Assembly (NCBI GenBank): GCA_963763115.1
Contig: CAVXNM010000030.1
Location: 1 to 64,000, forward strand
Direction: 5' to 3'
Length of the DNA: 64,000 nt
Source: CAVQCA01 sp963763115
Lineage (GTDB): Bacteria; Pseudomonadota; Gammaproteobacteria; UBA9214
Of this stretch, positions 26,161 to 34,921 are shown in pieces. Made by a program: the position numbers and the translations under genes. The first letter of the stretch is position 1. The number at the start of each line of letters is the position of its first letter. Under the pieces are notes generated by a model. The model saw nothing but the letters and a program-made list of their open reading frames with translations, ran no database searches and was not told where the DNA came from.

Positions 26161-26562
26161 ATGAAGGACCTGCTGATACTCCTCGCTCATCTGCTGGCCA
26201 CGATTGCCAAGCTCTTAGGCCCCGGCGGCGCAAAGACCATTGTCGCCGACAGTCTGCTCATGAAGCAGCGGCTCCTGATTATGAACCGCGCACGGCGGCG
26301 TGCACCTAATCTAACAGCCCTGGATCGTTTCCTGCTCGGTTTCTGGTGCCTGTTTCTCAACCCACGTCATATCCAGCGGGCTGCCGTCATTATCCGGCCT
26401 TCGACGCTGTTGAAATTCCACCACCTGCTCAAGCAGCAAAAGTACCGACGGCTGTATTCTTCTAGCCAGAAAGGCAAACCCGGACCCAAAGGGTCCATCA
26501 GCAGTACTCATCCAGGCCATCGTCGAATTAATTCTGTCTATGCTTGCCAGGTAGATGAATAG
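26161..26562 (+). pseudogene. Truncated DDE (integrase-core) transposase, N-terminal part
   Basis: The 133-aa frame has the N-terminal region of a DDE integrase-core transposase: AKLLGPGGAKTIVADSLLMK, APNLTALDRFLLGFWCLFLN, AAVIIRPSTLLKFHHLLKQ, GKPGPKG. After GKPGPKGS a frameshift moves the expected continuation (LIQAIVEL) to another frame, and the catalytic core is missing. A dead insertion sequence at the right end of the island. I see no gene in the remaining stretch to the tRNA at 26864. Confidence 0.75.
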
Positions 26563-26796
26563 GGTGTCACCCTGAATGAATACCTGTCAGCACATAGCCG
26601 CTTGAATACTACATGGCCGGAAAGATACCCGTAACTTCAAGTTCCTGGTGTAATTTCTTATGTAATGCGGTGGAATGAACACCTGTGAACGCCCGGTTCC
26701 TAGATTATTCACTATCAAGGACAGGTGTCAGCAACGCTCGATTACAGAAGCAGTTTTTCAAACTGCAAATTGAGACACGGCCCAAACCATCCGTAG

Positions 26797-26824
26797 TTTT
26801 AGACAAAGCGAAATAATTTTAGAC
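26797..26824. repeat. Two TTTTAGAC motifs, candidate arm sites (right)
   Basis: TTTTAGAC occurs at 26797-26804 and 26817-26824, 40-67 bp inside the right copy of the direct repeat, mirroring the motif at the left end of the island. TTTTCAAACTGC also occurs near both ends (5897-5908 and 26755-26766). These words are candidate integrase or excisionase binding sites. Confidence 0.45.
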
Positions 26825-26863
26825 AGGAATTATTCTAAAAAACTTTCTAAGTGATTGATTAAA

Positions 26864-26940
<77 letters not shown>

Positions 26941-26991
26941 ATGACTGCTAAAGGATGGAATTATATACGCTGTTTGCGGCTGTTGTCCGTA

Positions 26992-27348
26992 CTACCGTTT
27001 CAACAGTTGCAGTACGTCCTCGAGTTCAAGCCGGACCTGGTGCACGATCTGCTGGCTCTGGGTGACATCTTCCCTGGCATCCTGACCGGACATCTTTTGC
27101 CTGGCGCCACCGATCGTAAAACCCTGCTCATAGAGCAGGCTGCGGATCTGACGGATCATCAGCACATCCTGGCGCTGGTAATACCGACGGTTCCCGCGCC
27201 GCTTGACGGGTTTTAGCTGCGGGAATTCCTGCTCCCAGTAACGCAGGACATGCGGTTTCACACCGCACAGTTCACTGACTTCACCGATGGTGAAATAGCG
27301 CTTGCCGGGAATAACCGGTAGTTCGTTGTTATTGCTCGCTTCCAGCAT
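26992..27348 (-). CDS. MerR-family transcriptional regulator (118 aa)
   Basis: The N-terminal winged helix reads YFTIGEVSELCGVKPHVLR then YWEQEFPQLKPVKRRGNRRY, typical of MerR proteins. The C-terminal coiled coil is short, without metal-binding cysteines. It is the conserved MerR gene that follows ihfA in gammaproteobacteria; its start overlaps the end of ihfA by 20 nt. The regulon and ligand are unknown. Confidence 0.93.
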   Translation of the reverse strand: MLEASNNNELPVIPGKRYFTIGEVSELCGVKPHVLRYWEQEFPQLKPVKRRGNRRYYQRQDVLMIRQIRSLLYEQGFTIGGARQKMSGQDAREDVTQSQQIVHQVRLELEDVLQLLKR

Positions 27349-27628
27349 AGGCCTCTACTCTTGCCTTGAGTTTCTGACCGGACCTGAAAGTCACGACGCG
27401 TCGAGCGGAAATAGGTATTTCCTCACCGGTTTTAGGGTTGCGACCCGGGCGCTGGTTTTTTTCCCGGAGATCGAAATTTCCGAATCCGGACAACTTGACT
27501 TGTTGCCCGTTTTCAAGGGCATAGCGGATTTCCTCAAAAAAAAGCTCCACCAGCTCCTTAGCTTCACGTTTATTAAGCCCCAGTTCGTCGAACAATTTTT
27601 CCGCCATGTCGGCTTTAGTTAATGCCAT
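27329..27628 (-). CDS. ihfA: Integration host factor subunit alpha
   Basis: A 99-aa DNA-bending HU/IHF-family protein: MALTKADMAEKLFDELGLNK at the start, and the beta-arm motif GRNPKTGEEIPISARRV with the intercalating Pro. Length and sequence match IhfA. It forms the IHF heterodimer with IhfB and shapes DNA in recombination, replication and transcription. It starts 3 nt after the pheT stop, the classical pheST-ihfA arrangement. Gammaproteobacterial phage and island integrases often need IHF. Confidence 0.97.
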   Translation of the reverse strand: MALTKADMAEKLFDELGLNKREAKELVELFFEEIRYALENGQQVKLSGFGNFDLREKNQRPGRNPKTGEEIPISARRVVTFRSGQKLKARVEAYAGSEQ

Positions 27629-27631
27629 CGT

Positions 27632-30010
27632 TTACTCCCTTAACGCTGCCCCGAACTTCTTATTGAGACTCTCTGTTACCCTGCTGACAACGACCTCAAC
27701 GTCATCATCCGTTAGTGTGCGTGAAGAATCCTGTAGAATCAAGCCAAAAGCGACGCTTTTTCGCCCTGTTTCTATGCCCTTCCCCTGGTAGACATCAAAG
27801 ATGACCATCTCCTTGAGCAATGCACCCGCACTCCTCCGCACTTCCGTTTGCAGTTCCTCGGCCGTTACCTCATGCCCCGTCACAATCGCAAGATCCCGAC
27901 GAATCGAGGGATAGCGAGACAATTCCTGAAATTGCACGGGCACCCCGCCCCGCACCGCTGCATACTCGAATTCAAAGAGATAGGTGTCGGGGTCCAGATC
28001 GAAATGACCGGCAATCACCGGATGTAGCCTCCCCAGCCAGCCGATATCACGGTCGTCCCGCCGGATTCGCGCGGTTTGCCCCGGATGCAAGCCGGGATGT
28101 TCATCACGGACAAACCGGTATTCATCCATCCGGCCCGTGAAAGCCAGAATCGCTTCGAGATCATGCCGTGCATCATAAAAATCGACAGGGTCGCTCTTTC
28201 CGCTCCAGTGTTCGGAGTAACGATCCCCGGCCAGCACCCCGCCAATAACAATATCCTGTTTAATATCTTCTCCTTGTAGCCAGAACCTGAGACCATGTTC
28301 GAATAAGCGGAGGCGGTTGTTCTGGCGATTCAGGTTGTATTGCAGGGCTCTCAACAATCCTGGCCAGAGACTGGAACGCATGACCGACATTTCAGATGAG
28401 ATCGGATTCTCCAGGGCTATCGGTTTCAGGCCGGGATTCAATGCCTGCTGGAATCCGGGCTCAACGAAACTGTAGGTGATGGCCTCCTGATAACCGAGGT
28501 CCACCAGCACCTCCGCAATGCGTTCGACGGTGACACGGGTTTCCGCACAGGCATGCATTTCCAGCGTGCCCACGGGCGCCTGTGACGGCAACTTGTCATA
28601 ACCATATACACGCCCGATCTCCTCGATCAAATCCGCCTCAATCGCAAGATCAAAACGAAAGGATGGCGGCGTAACCTGCCACCCCTCCTCCCGGGCACTG
28701 ACCTTCATACCAAGCCTTTTCAGAATGTCCGTCACCTCAGCCGGGGCCGGCAGCACTCCAAGCAATCGTTCGATGCGATCCCTGGTGAGCGATATCGGTG
28801 TGCGTTGCGGCAGGTATTGCGGGGCGAAACATTCGCAGACCGGCCCTGCCTGGCCACCGGTGATAGCCACCAGCAAGGCCGTGGCGCGATGTACCGCGCG
28901 ATACTGCAGTTCGGGATCTACGCCGCGCTCGAACCGGTGCGCCGAATCGGTTTGCATGGCGTATTTCCTTGCGCGTCCGGCGATCACCTCGGGAGAGAAG
29001 TAGGCGCATTCCAGAAGAATATCCGTGGTAGTTTCATTCACACCTGAATGGATACCGCCCATGACACCGGCAATCGCCAGCGGCTTCTCACTGTCAGCGA
29101 TGACCAGCGTGCCGGCATCCAGGGTCACCGTCCTTTCATCCAGCAAAGTCAGCTGTTCGCCTTCCAGCGCATAGCGCACGGAAATCCCACCGGCCAGTTG
29201 CGCCAGGTCGAAGGCATGCATGGGTTGTCCCAGCTCCAGCAGTACATAATTGGTCACATCCACCACGGGGTCGATAGCACGCAGACCGCTGCGGCGCAGA
29301 CGCTCCTGCATCCACAGTGGAGTAGATGCACTCGGGTCGATGCCGCGGATGACACGGCCCAGGTAGCGTGGACAGGCCTCCGGGGCCCGTACTTCAATGG
29401 CAAGACTGTCGTGGACTGACGGCGGCACCTCGTCGATATCAATCGCCTTGACCGGACTGCGCGTGAGCGTACCAACCTCGCGGGCAACCCCTTCAATTCC
29501 CAGGCAGTCGCCCCGGTTGGGCGTGAGGTCGATGTCGATCAGGGCATCATCCAGTCCGAGCAGTGCACCGATATCCTCGCCCGTTCGGGTTTCCGGCGGC
29601 AATTCCATCAATCCCTGATGCGCATCACCCAGTCCCAGTTCGCGGGCCGAGCACAGCATGCCGTGTGACTCGACCCCCCTAAGCCTGGATTTCCTGATAG
29701 TGATATCACCCGGCAGCCGGGCTCCAATCCGTGCCAGCGGATACTTGCCGCCGGCGCGCACATTGGAAGCGCCACAGACGATTTGCAGCACCTCCCCCTG
29801 TCCCGCATCCACCTTGCACACCCGCAGCTTGTCGGCGTCGGGATGCTTTTCGACGGACAGCACCTCCCCCACGACCAGTCCTTCGACGCCGGTATCCAGC
29901 CGTTCCACGGAGTCGACCTCCAGTCCTGCCATGGTCAACTGCCTCACCAGCTCCATGGTCGTGACCGGCGGGTCAACCCATTCGCGCAGCCATTTCTCGC
30001 TGAATTTCAT
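27632..30010 (-). CDS. pheT: Phenylalanyl-tRNA synthetase beta subunit
   Basis: The 792-aa protein starts MKFSEKWLREWVDPPV, has the EMAP-like tRNA-binding domain (about 40-150), B3/B4 editing domain, B5 domain and a C-terminal anticodon-binding fold, as in E. coli PheT (795 aa). It forms the alpha2beta2 enzyme with PheS and contributes editing of Tyr-tRNA(Phe). In contrast to the usual tight pheS-pheT spacing, a 314-bp gap holding an inverted-repeat element separates the two genes here. Confidence 0.98.
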   Translation of the reverse strand: MKFSEKWLREWVDPPVTTMELVRQLTMAGLEVDSVERLDTGVEGLVVGEVLSVEKHPDADKLRVCKVDAGQGEVLQIVCGASNVRAGGKYPLARIGARLPGDITIRKSRLRGVESHGMLCSARELGLGDAHQGLMELPPETRTGEDIGALLGLDDALIDIDLTPNRGDCLGIEGVAREVGTLTRSPVKAIDIDEVPPSVHDSLAIEVRAPEACPRYLGRVIRGIDPSASTPLWMQERLRRSGLRAIDPVVDVTNYVLLELGQPMHAFDLAQLAGGISVRYALEGEQLTLLDERTVTLDAGTLVIADSEKPLAIAGVMGGIHSGVNETTTDILLECAYFSPEVIAGRARKYAMQTDSAHRFERGVDPELQYRAVHRATALLVAITGGQAGPVCECFAPQYLPQRTPISLTRDRIERLLGVLPAPAEVTDILKRLGMKVSAREEGWQVTPPSFRFDLAIEADLIEEIGRVYGYDKLPSQAPVGTLEMHACAETRVTVERIAEVLVDLGYQEAITYSFVEPGFQQALNPGLKPIALENPISSEMSVMRSSLWPGLLRALQYNLNRQNNRLRLFEHGLRFWLQGEDIKQDIVIGGVLAGDRYSEHWSGKSDPVDFYDARHDLEAILAFTGRMDEYRFVRDEHPGLHPGQTARIRRDDRDIGWLGRLHPVIAGHFDLDPDTYLFEFEYAAVRGGVPVQFQELSRYPSIRRDLAIVTGHEVTAEELQTEVRRSAGALLKEMVIFDVYQGKGIETGRKSVAFGLILQDSSRTLTDDDVEVVVSRVTESLNKKFGAALRE

Positions 30011-30055
30011 AGTGCTCCGGGCTCGATCGGTTCAGTGCGTATTTATCTCAATCAT

Positions 30056-30315
30056 TCACCGCAGAGACGCGAAGAACGCAGAGTCAAAAAAGCAATAAAA
30101 GACTTACCATAATCAATGACACTCGCAGGATTGGCGAATAACCTGGCTGTCAGTTGGTAAAAAAACCGGCTCACTCTGCGTTATTTCGGCAACTGCTCAG
30201 TGCGTCGCCTAAAGCGCCTACTTTTGGGGCTCTAACTCCTGCACGTCCCAAGCCGGTTTCTCGACCGGTTCCCGGCCTCACCTTCTCCATGCAGTCATGC
30301 GCCTCTGCGGTGATT
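30056..30315. repeat. MITE-like inverted-repeat element between pheS and pheT
   Basis: The left end TTCACCGCAGAGACGC (30056) and the right end, reading inward on the minus strand AATCACCGCAGAGGCGC (30315), form imperfect terminal inverted repeats about 15 bp long, enclosing some 260 bp with no coding capacity. This CACCGCAGAG word recurs as an intergenic repeat in bacterial genomes (from memory, not checked). It separates two cotranscribed genes, so it must be transcribed through. Confidence 0.6.
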
Positions 30316-30324
30316 AAAATCAAC

Positions 30325-31344
30325 TCAGTTAAACTGCGTCAGGAAATTAATCTCGTTTTCAAAAAACAGGCGCAGGTCATTCACGCCATAGCGCAGCATC
30401 GCGAGCCGTTCCACCCCCATGCCGAAGGCAAACCCCGTGTAGCGATCATTGTCTATGCCAGCATGGTCAAACACTTTCGGGTGAACCATCCCGCAGCCGA
30501 GTATCTCGACCCAGCCGCTCTGGCCGCATACCCTGCAGCCGCTGCCGGCGCACATGACGCACTGTATGTCGACCTCGGCGGAAGGCTCGGTGAACGGGAA
30601 ATAGGAAGGACGGAAACGCACGGCCAGATCGTCACGCTCGAAGAACAGCCGCAGGAATTCATCCAGCACCCACTTGAGATTCGCAAAACTGACACGCTCG
30701 TCAACCAGCAGACCCTCGACCTGGTGGAACATCGGTGTATGCGTCAGGTCCGAATCGCAGCGATACACACGACCGGGCGCGATGATGCGCAAGGGTGGTT
30801 TACGATTCTTCATTACCCGCACCTGCACCGGCGAGGTATGGGTGCGCAACAGGGTATGGGCATTGAAGTAGAAGGTATCGTGCATGGCGCGGGCCGGGTG
30901 GTGCGCGGGGATATTCAGGGCCTCGAAATTATGATAATCGTCCTCGATCTCCGGTCCTTCCTCGACCGTAAACCCCAGGGGGGCGAACAGCCGCTCGATA
31001 CGCTGCATGGTGCGTGTGACGGGATGCAACCCGCCGGGTTTCTGGCCACGTCCCGGCAAGGTGACATCAATGGCGAGTTTCGTCAGCTGGGCATCAACTG
31101 CGGATGCCTGCAGCTCATCGCGTCGTTCCTCCAGCGCCTGCTGGAGTTTCTGCTTCACTTCGTTAATGACCTGCCCGGCTGCCGGGCGTTCACTGGCCGG
31201 CAAGCTCCCGAGCTGCTTCAGCTCCAGGGTCAGGGAACCCTTCTTCCCCAGATAACGGACACGCACCGCATCGAGCGCGGCCTGATCCGCAGCAGCGGCA
31301 ATCTCCCGCAATGCGACGGCTTCAAGTTCACCCAGCATCAACAC
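30325..31344 (-). CDS. pheS: Phenylalanyl-tRNA synthetase alpha subunit
   Basis: The 339-aa protein has the N-terminal coiled coil, then the class II catalytic core with GLHPVTRTMQRIERLF, FEALNIPAHHPARAMHDTFY and motif 2 (MFHQVEGLLVD), and motif 3 with GFAFGMGVERLAMLRYG at the C-terminus. Length is normal. It activates Phe together with PheT. The ATG start is 130 bp after rplT, behind a hairpin terminator that could act as an attenuator, as pheST is attenuated in E. coli. Confidence 0.98.
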   Translation of the reverse strand: MLMLGELEAVALREIAAAADQAALDAVRVRYLGKKGSLTLELKQLGSLPASERPAAGQVINEVKQKLQQALEERRDELQASAVDAQLTKLAIDVTLPGRGQKPGGLHPVTRTMQRIERLFAPLGFTVEEGPEIEDDYHNFEALNIPAHHPARAMHDTFYFNAHTLLRTHTSPVQVRVMKNRKPPLRIIAPGRVYRCDSDLTHTPMFHQVEGLLVDERVSFANLKWVLDEFLRLFFERDDLAVRFRPSYFPFTEPSAEVDIQCVMCAGSGCRVCGQSGWVEILGCGMVHPKVFDHAGIDNDRYTGFAFGMGVERLAMLRYGVNDLRLFFENEINFLTQFN

Positions 31345-31404
31345 CCGCTATCCGCTCCCGATTCCTGTTGCAAAAAACCAGCTGCCGATCCGGCGGCCGC
31401 AACG

Positions 31405-31432
31405 AAAAGGGGAAAGGCATCTACCTTTCCCC
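31405..31432 (-). terminator. Terminator/attenuator between rplT and pheS
   Basis: On the minus strand GGGGAAAGG pairs with CCTTTCCCC around a 6-nt loop and is followed by TTTT. It sits 42-70 nt after the rplT stop and before pheS. In E. coli pheST is controlled by attenuation with a Phe-rich leader peptide; I see no obvious Phe-rich leader here, so simple partial termination is possible. Confidence 0.7.
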
Positions 31433-31474
31433 TTCGTCTCTTGCCGGATTGATTGTTGTTTACTCGGAAAGGAT

Positions 31475-31834
31475 TTATACCGTCAACCCGTTTTTGGCCC
31501 TGACCGCCAGGGCACCGAATCCTGCCCGATCAAAAACAGCGAGATCTGCAAGCACCTTCCTGTCGATTTCTACGTTCGCCTTGTTGAGGCCGTCGATCAT
31601 CCGGCTGTAGGACAGTCCGTGTTCACGTGCAGCGGCGTTGATGCGCGCGATCCACAAGGCCCGAAACTGGCGCTTGCGCTGACGCCGGTCACGATAAGCG
31701 TATTGACCCGCCTTGATAACCGCCTGCTTGGCGACGCGATACACCTTGCGGCGCGCGCCATAGTAGCCTTTTGCCTTGCCCAGCACCTTTTTGTGGCGGG
31801 CGCGGGCAGTGACACCACGTTTTACTCTTGACAT
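31475..31834 (-). CDS. rplT: 50S ribosomal protein L20
   Basis: 119 aa, highly basic, MSRVKRGVTARARHKKVLG at the start and the conserved AREHGLSYSRMIDGL region. Binds 23S rRNA early in 50S assembly; in E. coli L20 also represses translation of rpmI-rplT. It lies 26 bp after rpmI in the infC-rpmI-rplT operon. Confidence 0.98.
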   Translation of the reverse strand: MSRVKRGVTARARHKKVLGKAKGYYGARRKVYRVAKQAVIKAGQYAYRDRRQRKRQFRALWIARINAAAREHGLSYSRMIDGLNKANVEIDRKVLADLAVFDRAGFGALAVRAKNGLTV

Positions 31835-31860
31835 AGCTTGTTACTCCCGGATGAACCCGA

Positions 31861-32055
31861 TCAGCTGAACGGCAGCATGCGGCGCACAGCAGCCACATCA
31901 GAAGCGTGCACCTGTGCCGGGGAACCCAGCTGGCGCTTACGCTTGCTGCTCTTTTTCGTCAGGATATGACGATGATGCGACTGACCGCGCTTGAACCCGG
32001 TTGCCGTCCTGGCGAAGCGTTTTGCAGCGCCGCGATTGGATTTTAACTTTGGCAT
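31861..32055 (-). CDS. rpmI: 50S ribosomal protein L35
   Basis: 64 aa, MPKLKSNRGAAKRFARTATG with HILTKKSSKRKRQL, the L35 signature. ATG 32055 is chosen because homologs start with MPK; the frame is open further upstream. It sits between infC and rplT. Confidence 0.97.
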   Translation of the reverse strand: MPKLKSNRGAAKRFARTATGFKRGQSHHRHILTKKSSKRKRQLGSPAQVHASDVAAVRRMLPFS

Positions 32056-32102
32056 TTCTCTGTCTTCCCGTAATGAAATCTGTAGCGTAACGACAGGTAT
32101 TG

Positions 32103-32627
32103 TCACCTGCGTTTCTTCGGGGCCATGACCATGACCATCATACGTCCTTCCGACCTGGGTTCCTGCTCAACGACCCCGAATTCATCCAGGTCGGTTTTAA
32201 CCCGCTGCAGGAGTTCCAGCCCCAGTTCCTGATGCGCCATTTCCCTGCCACGAAACCGCAGGGTCACCTTGACCCTGTCGCCTTCCTCTAGAAATTCAGT
32301 CAGCTTGCGCAGCTTGATCTTGTAATCGCCGATATCCGTGCCCGGGCGAAACTTGATCTCCTTGACCTGTATCTGCTTCTGTTTCTTCTTGGCTTGCTGA
32401 AGTTTTTTGCCTTCCTCAAACCGGAATTTGCCGTAGTCCATAATCCGGCAAACGGGCGGCTCTGCATTGGGCGCAATCTCAACGAGATCAAGCTTGGCCT
32501 CCTCAGCCAGCAGGTTCGCCTTCTCAATGGAAACTATACCAAGCTGTTCACCGTCATGATTGACTACCCGTACCTCGGGTGCAGTTATGGTCTCGTTGAC
32601 GCGATGTTGCGGTTTTCTGGCAGCTAT
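32103..32627 (-). CDS. infC: Translation initiation factor IF-3, ATA start
   Basis: The C-terminal domain from MDYGKFRFEEGKKLQQAKKK and the N-terminal domain (PQHRVNETITAPEVRVV) are both encoded, giving 174 aa (E. coli 180). No ATG/GTG/TTG fits the N-terminus; the codon after the ribosome binding site GGAGGG is ATA at 32625-32627, followed by GCT GCC AGA AAA. E. coli infC uses ATT, a rare codon that allows IF-3 to limit its own translation; ATA would serve the same autoregulation. The ribosome binding site overlaps the thrS stop codon. Confidence 0.88.
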   Translation of the reverse strand: MAARKPQHRVNETITAPEVRVVNHDGEQLGIVSIEKANLLAEEAKLDLVEIAPNAEPPVCRIMDYGKFRFEEGKKLQQAKKKQKQIQVKEIKFRPGTDIGDYKIKLRKLTEFLEEGDRVKVTLRFRGREMAHQELGLELLQRVKTDLDEFGVVEQEPRSEGRMMVMVMAPKKRR

Positions 32628-32630
32628 GCT

Positions 32631-34559
32631 CTATCCCTCCAAAACAGTACGGCCGCGGCTCGCGATCTCCACAGCAAGGCCCTCACCCAGCGTGTCCCGT
32701 CTCAGGGAGCCGAGGTCCTTGCCCTCTCGCGTGCGCACGGCCACAGTACTGGTTTCAATTTCCCGATCGCCGACAACCAGCAGATAGGGTACCCGTTGAA
32801 TTGTGTGCTCGCGGATTTTATAGCCGATCTTTTCATTTCTCAAGTCCGATTTGACGCGCAAACCCTGATTTATCAAGGATTCTTCAATTTCCCTGGCATA
32901 TCCGGCCTGTCGGTCGGTAATATTCAGGACCACCGCCTGTATCGGTGCCAGCCACAGCGGCAGCGCCCCGGCATAATGCTCGATGAGGATGCCGATAAAG
33001 CGTTCCAGAGAGCCGAGAATGGCGCGGTGCAGCATAACCGGCACCTGTTTGTTGCCGTTCTCGTCGATGTAATGGGCTCCCAGCCGGCCCGGCATGGAAA
33101 AGTCCAGCTGTATGGTACCCAGCTGCCAGACCCGGCCCAGGCAGTCCCTGAGATTGAACTCGATCTTGGGCCCGTAGAAGGCTCCCTCACCCGGCTGCAG
33201 AGCCCACGCCAGCCCCTTGTGGTCAAGTACCTGTTGCAGGGCCTGTTCGGCCTTGTCCCATAGCACTTCCTCGCCGACCCGCTGCGGAGGACGCGTCGAG
33301 AGTTTTACGCTCACATCCTCGAAACCGAAGTCGGCATAGACCTGGAACAGTAAATCGATAAAATCCGACACCTCATCGGGAATCTGTTCTTCGGTGCAGA
33401 ATATATGCGCATCATCCTGCACGAAACTGCGCACCCGCATCAAGCCATGCAGGGTACCCGAAGGTTCATTGCGCAGACAGGAGCCGAACTCGGCCAGGCG
33501 CAGGGGCAGGTCGCGGTAGCTCTTCAAGCCATGGTTATAGATCTGGATATGGGCCGGACAGTTCATGGGCTTGATGGCATAGGTCCGGTTTTCCGAGTCT
33601 GTCGTGAACATGTCTGCGGAAAACTTGTCCCAATGCCCGGATTTCTCCCATAGGCTGCGATCGAGCACCTGCGGGGTGTGCACCTCGTGGTAGCCGCGAT
33701 GTTTCAGCATGCCGCGAATGTAATCCTGAATAATCAGATAGATCTGCCAGCCGCTGTCGTGCCAGAACACCATGCCAGGCGCTTCTTCCTGGGTATGGAA
33801 CAGGTCCATCGCCTTGCCCAGTTTGCGGTGGTCGCGCTTCTCGGCTTCTTCCAGGCGGTGCAGATAGTCGTCCAGTTCCTTCCTGTCACGCCAGGCGGTG
33901 CCGTAGATGCGCTGCAGCATGGCATTACTGGAATCACCGCGCCAATAGGCTCCGGCCAACTTCATCAGTTTGAAACCCTTGCCCAGCTTTCCGGTGCTCG
34001 GCAGATGCGGTCCGCGGCACACGTCGAACCACTCGCCCTGGCGGTAAACCGAAACCGGTTCGCCTTCCGGAATGGCCTTGATGATTTCCACCTTGTAGTC
34101 CTCGCCGATTCCGGCAAAGACCCTGATCGCCTCGTCCCGGCTCCAGACCTCACGCCGGATGGGAAGATCCCGCTTCACGATCTCGTGCATGCGATCCTCG
34201 ATCCTCTTCAGGTCTTCGGGCGAGAACGGTTCGTCACGTGCGAAATCATAGTAAAAGCCATCCTCGATCGCCGGACCGATAGTGACCTGGGTGCCCGGGT
34301 AGAGTTCCTGCACGGCCTGCGCCATGACATGGGCGGCATCATGCCTTACCAGCTCGAGCGCCTCTTTATCGCGGCCGGTGATAATGGCAAGCTGCGCATC
34401 GTTCTCGATCAGGCAACTGCTATCGACGACGGTGTCATTGAGTTTGCCCGCAAGCGCAGCCTTGGCAAGACCGGGACCGATGGAGGCGGCAACCTCCTGC
34501 ACGGTGACGGGCTTGTCGAACTCACGTCGACTGCCGTCAGGAAGCGTGATGGTGGGCAT
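32631..34559 (-). CDS. thrS: Threonyl-tRNA synthetase
   Basis: 642 aa, the E. coli length. Domains: N-terminal TGS (MPTITLPDGSRREFDKPVTV), editing domain with HDAAHVMAQAV (HxxxH) and the zinc-bound class II core (MNCPAHIQIYNH; RVRSFVQDDAHIFC), and the C-terminal anticodon-binding domain. ATG 34559 is chosen; the frame is open further upstream but runs into tRNA-Val. First gene of the thrS-infC-rpmI-rplT block. E. coli ThrS represses its own mRNA; an operator is not identified here. Confidence 0.98.
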   Translation of the reverse strand: MPTITLPDGSRREFDKPVTVQEVAASIGPGLAKAALAGKLNDTVVDSSCLIENDAQLAIITGRDKEALELVRHDAAHVMAQAVQELYPGTQVTIGPAIEDGFYYDFARDEPFSPEDLKRIEDRMHEIVKRDLPIRREVWSRDEAIRVFAGIGEDYKVEIIKAIPEGEPVSVYRQGEWFDVCRGPHLPSTGKLGKGFKLMKLAGAYWRGDSSNAMLQRIYGTAWRDRKELDDYLHRLEEAEKRDHRKLGKAMDLFHTQEEAPGMVFWHDSGWQIYLIIQDYIRGMLKHRGYHEVHTPQVLDRSLWEKSGHWDKFSADMFTTDSENRTYAIKPMNCPAHIQIYNHGLKSYRDLPLRLAEFGSCLRNEPSGTLHGLMRVRSFVQDDAHIFCTEEQIPDEVSDFIDLLFQVYADFGFEDVSVKLSTRPPQRVGEEVLWDKAEQALQQVLDHKGLAWALQPGEGAFYGPKIEFNLRDCLGRVWQLGTIQLDFSMPGRLGAHYIDENGNKQVPVMLHRAILGSLERFIGILIEHYAGALPLWLAPIQAVVLNITDRQAGYAREIEESLINQGLRVKSDLRNEKIGYKIREHTIQRVPYLLVVGDREIETSTVAVRTREGKDLGSLRRDTLGEGLAVEIASRGRTVLEG

Positions 34560-34602
34560 GATGCGAGGCTCCAGTGGTGACCTATACGAGGGGCCACTTG
34601 TC

Positions 34603-34632
34603 AAAACAAAAGAGCATCGCTGTACGATGCTC
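34603..34632 (-). terminator. Terminator after tRNA-Val
   Basis: On the minus strand GAGCATCG pairs with CGATGCTC around a 5-nt loop, followed by TTTTGTTTT. It separates the tRNA-Val transcript from thrS, so thrS should have its own promoter or depend on readthrough. Confidence 0.85.
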
Positions 34633-34643
34633 TCAAGTATTGT

Positions 34644-34720
34644 TGGTAGGCGCGATTGGATTTGAACCAACGACCCCCACCATGTCAAGGTGGTGCTCTA
34701 ACCAACTGAGCTACGCGCCT
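34644..34720 (-). tRNA. tRNA-Val(GAC)
   Basis: A complete minus-strand cloverleaf with encoded CCA: acceptor AGGCGCG/CGCGCCT, D arm TAGCTCAGTTGG, anticodon stem-loop CACCTTGACATGGTG (anticodon GAC), and T arm GGTTCAAATCC. It has a strong terminator just downstream. Confidence 0.97.
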
Positions 34721-34763
34721 GCAAGGCTGTGAACAATACCGCCAGCGGGCTGATCTTGCAAGA

Positions 34764-34920
34764 CCTGCGTCCCTGCCGTCGCGCCGCTTCCGGCTCCCCC
34801 GGTAACTGCTCCTGCGTTACTCTACCTCCTGCATCCCTGCCTCACGCCGCGTACCTGCGTCCCTTTCGGCGCACCGCTTCCGGCTCCTGCCTCACGCGGC
34901 GTACCTGCGTCCCTGCAGGC
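34764..34920. repeat. Imperfect tandem repeats between tRNA-Val and uvrB
   Basis: A C- and T-rich stretch repeats GCGTACCTGCGTCCCT twice, and CCGCTTCCGGCTCC and CCTGCCTCACG at least twice, giving units of roughly 50 bp with changes. No coding potential. It lies directly after the uvrB stop. Confidence 0.75.
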
Positions 34921-34921
34921 A

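Noticed and set aside
30154..31452. 432-aa open frame antisense to pheS
   Set aside because: It lies on the strand opposite a fully conserved pheS and reads as a shadow of its codons; no start signal or known domain.
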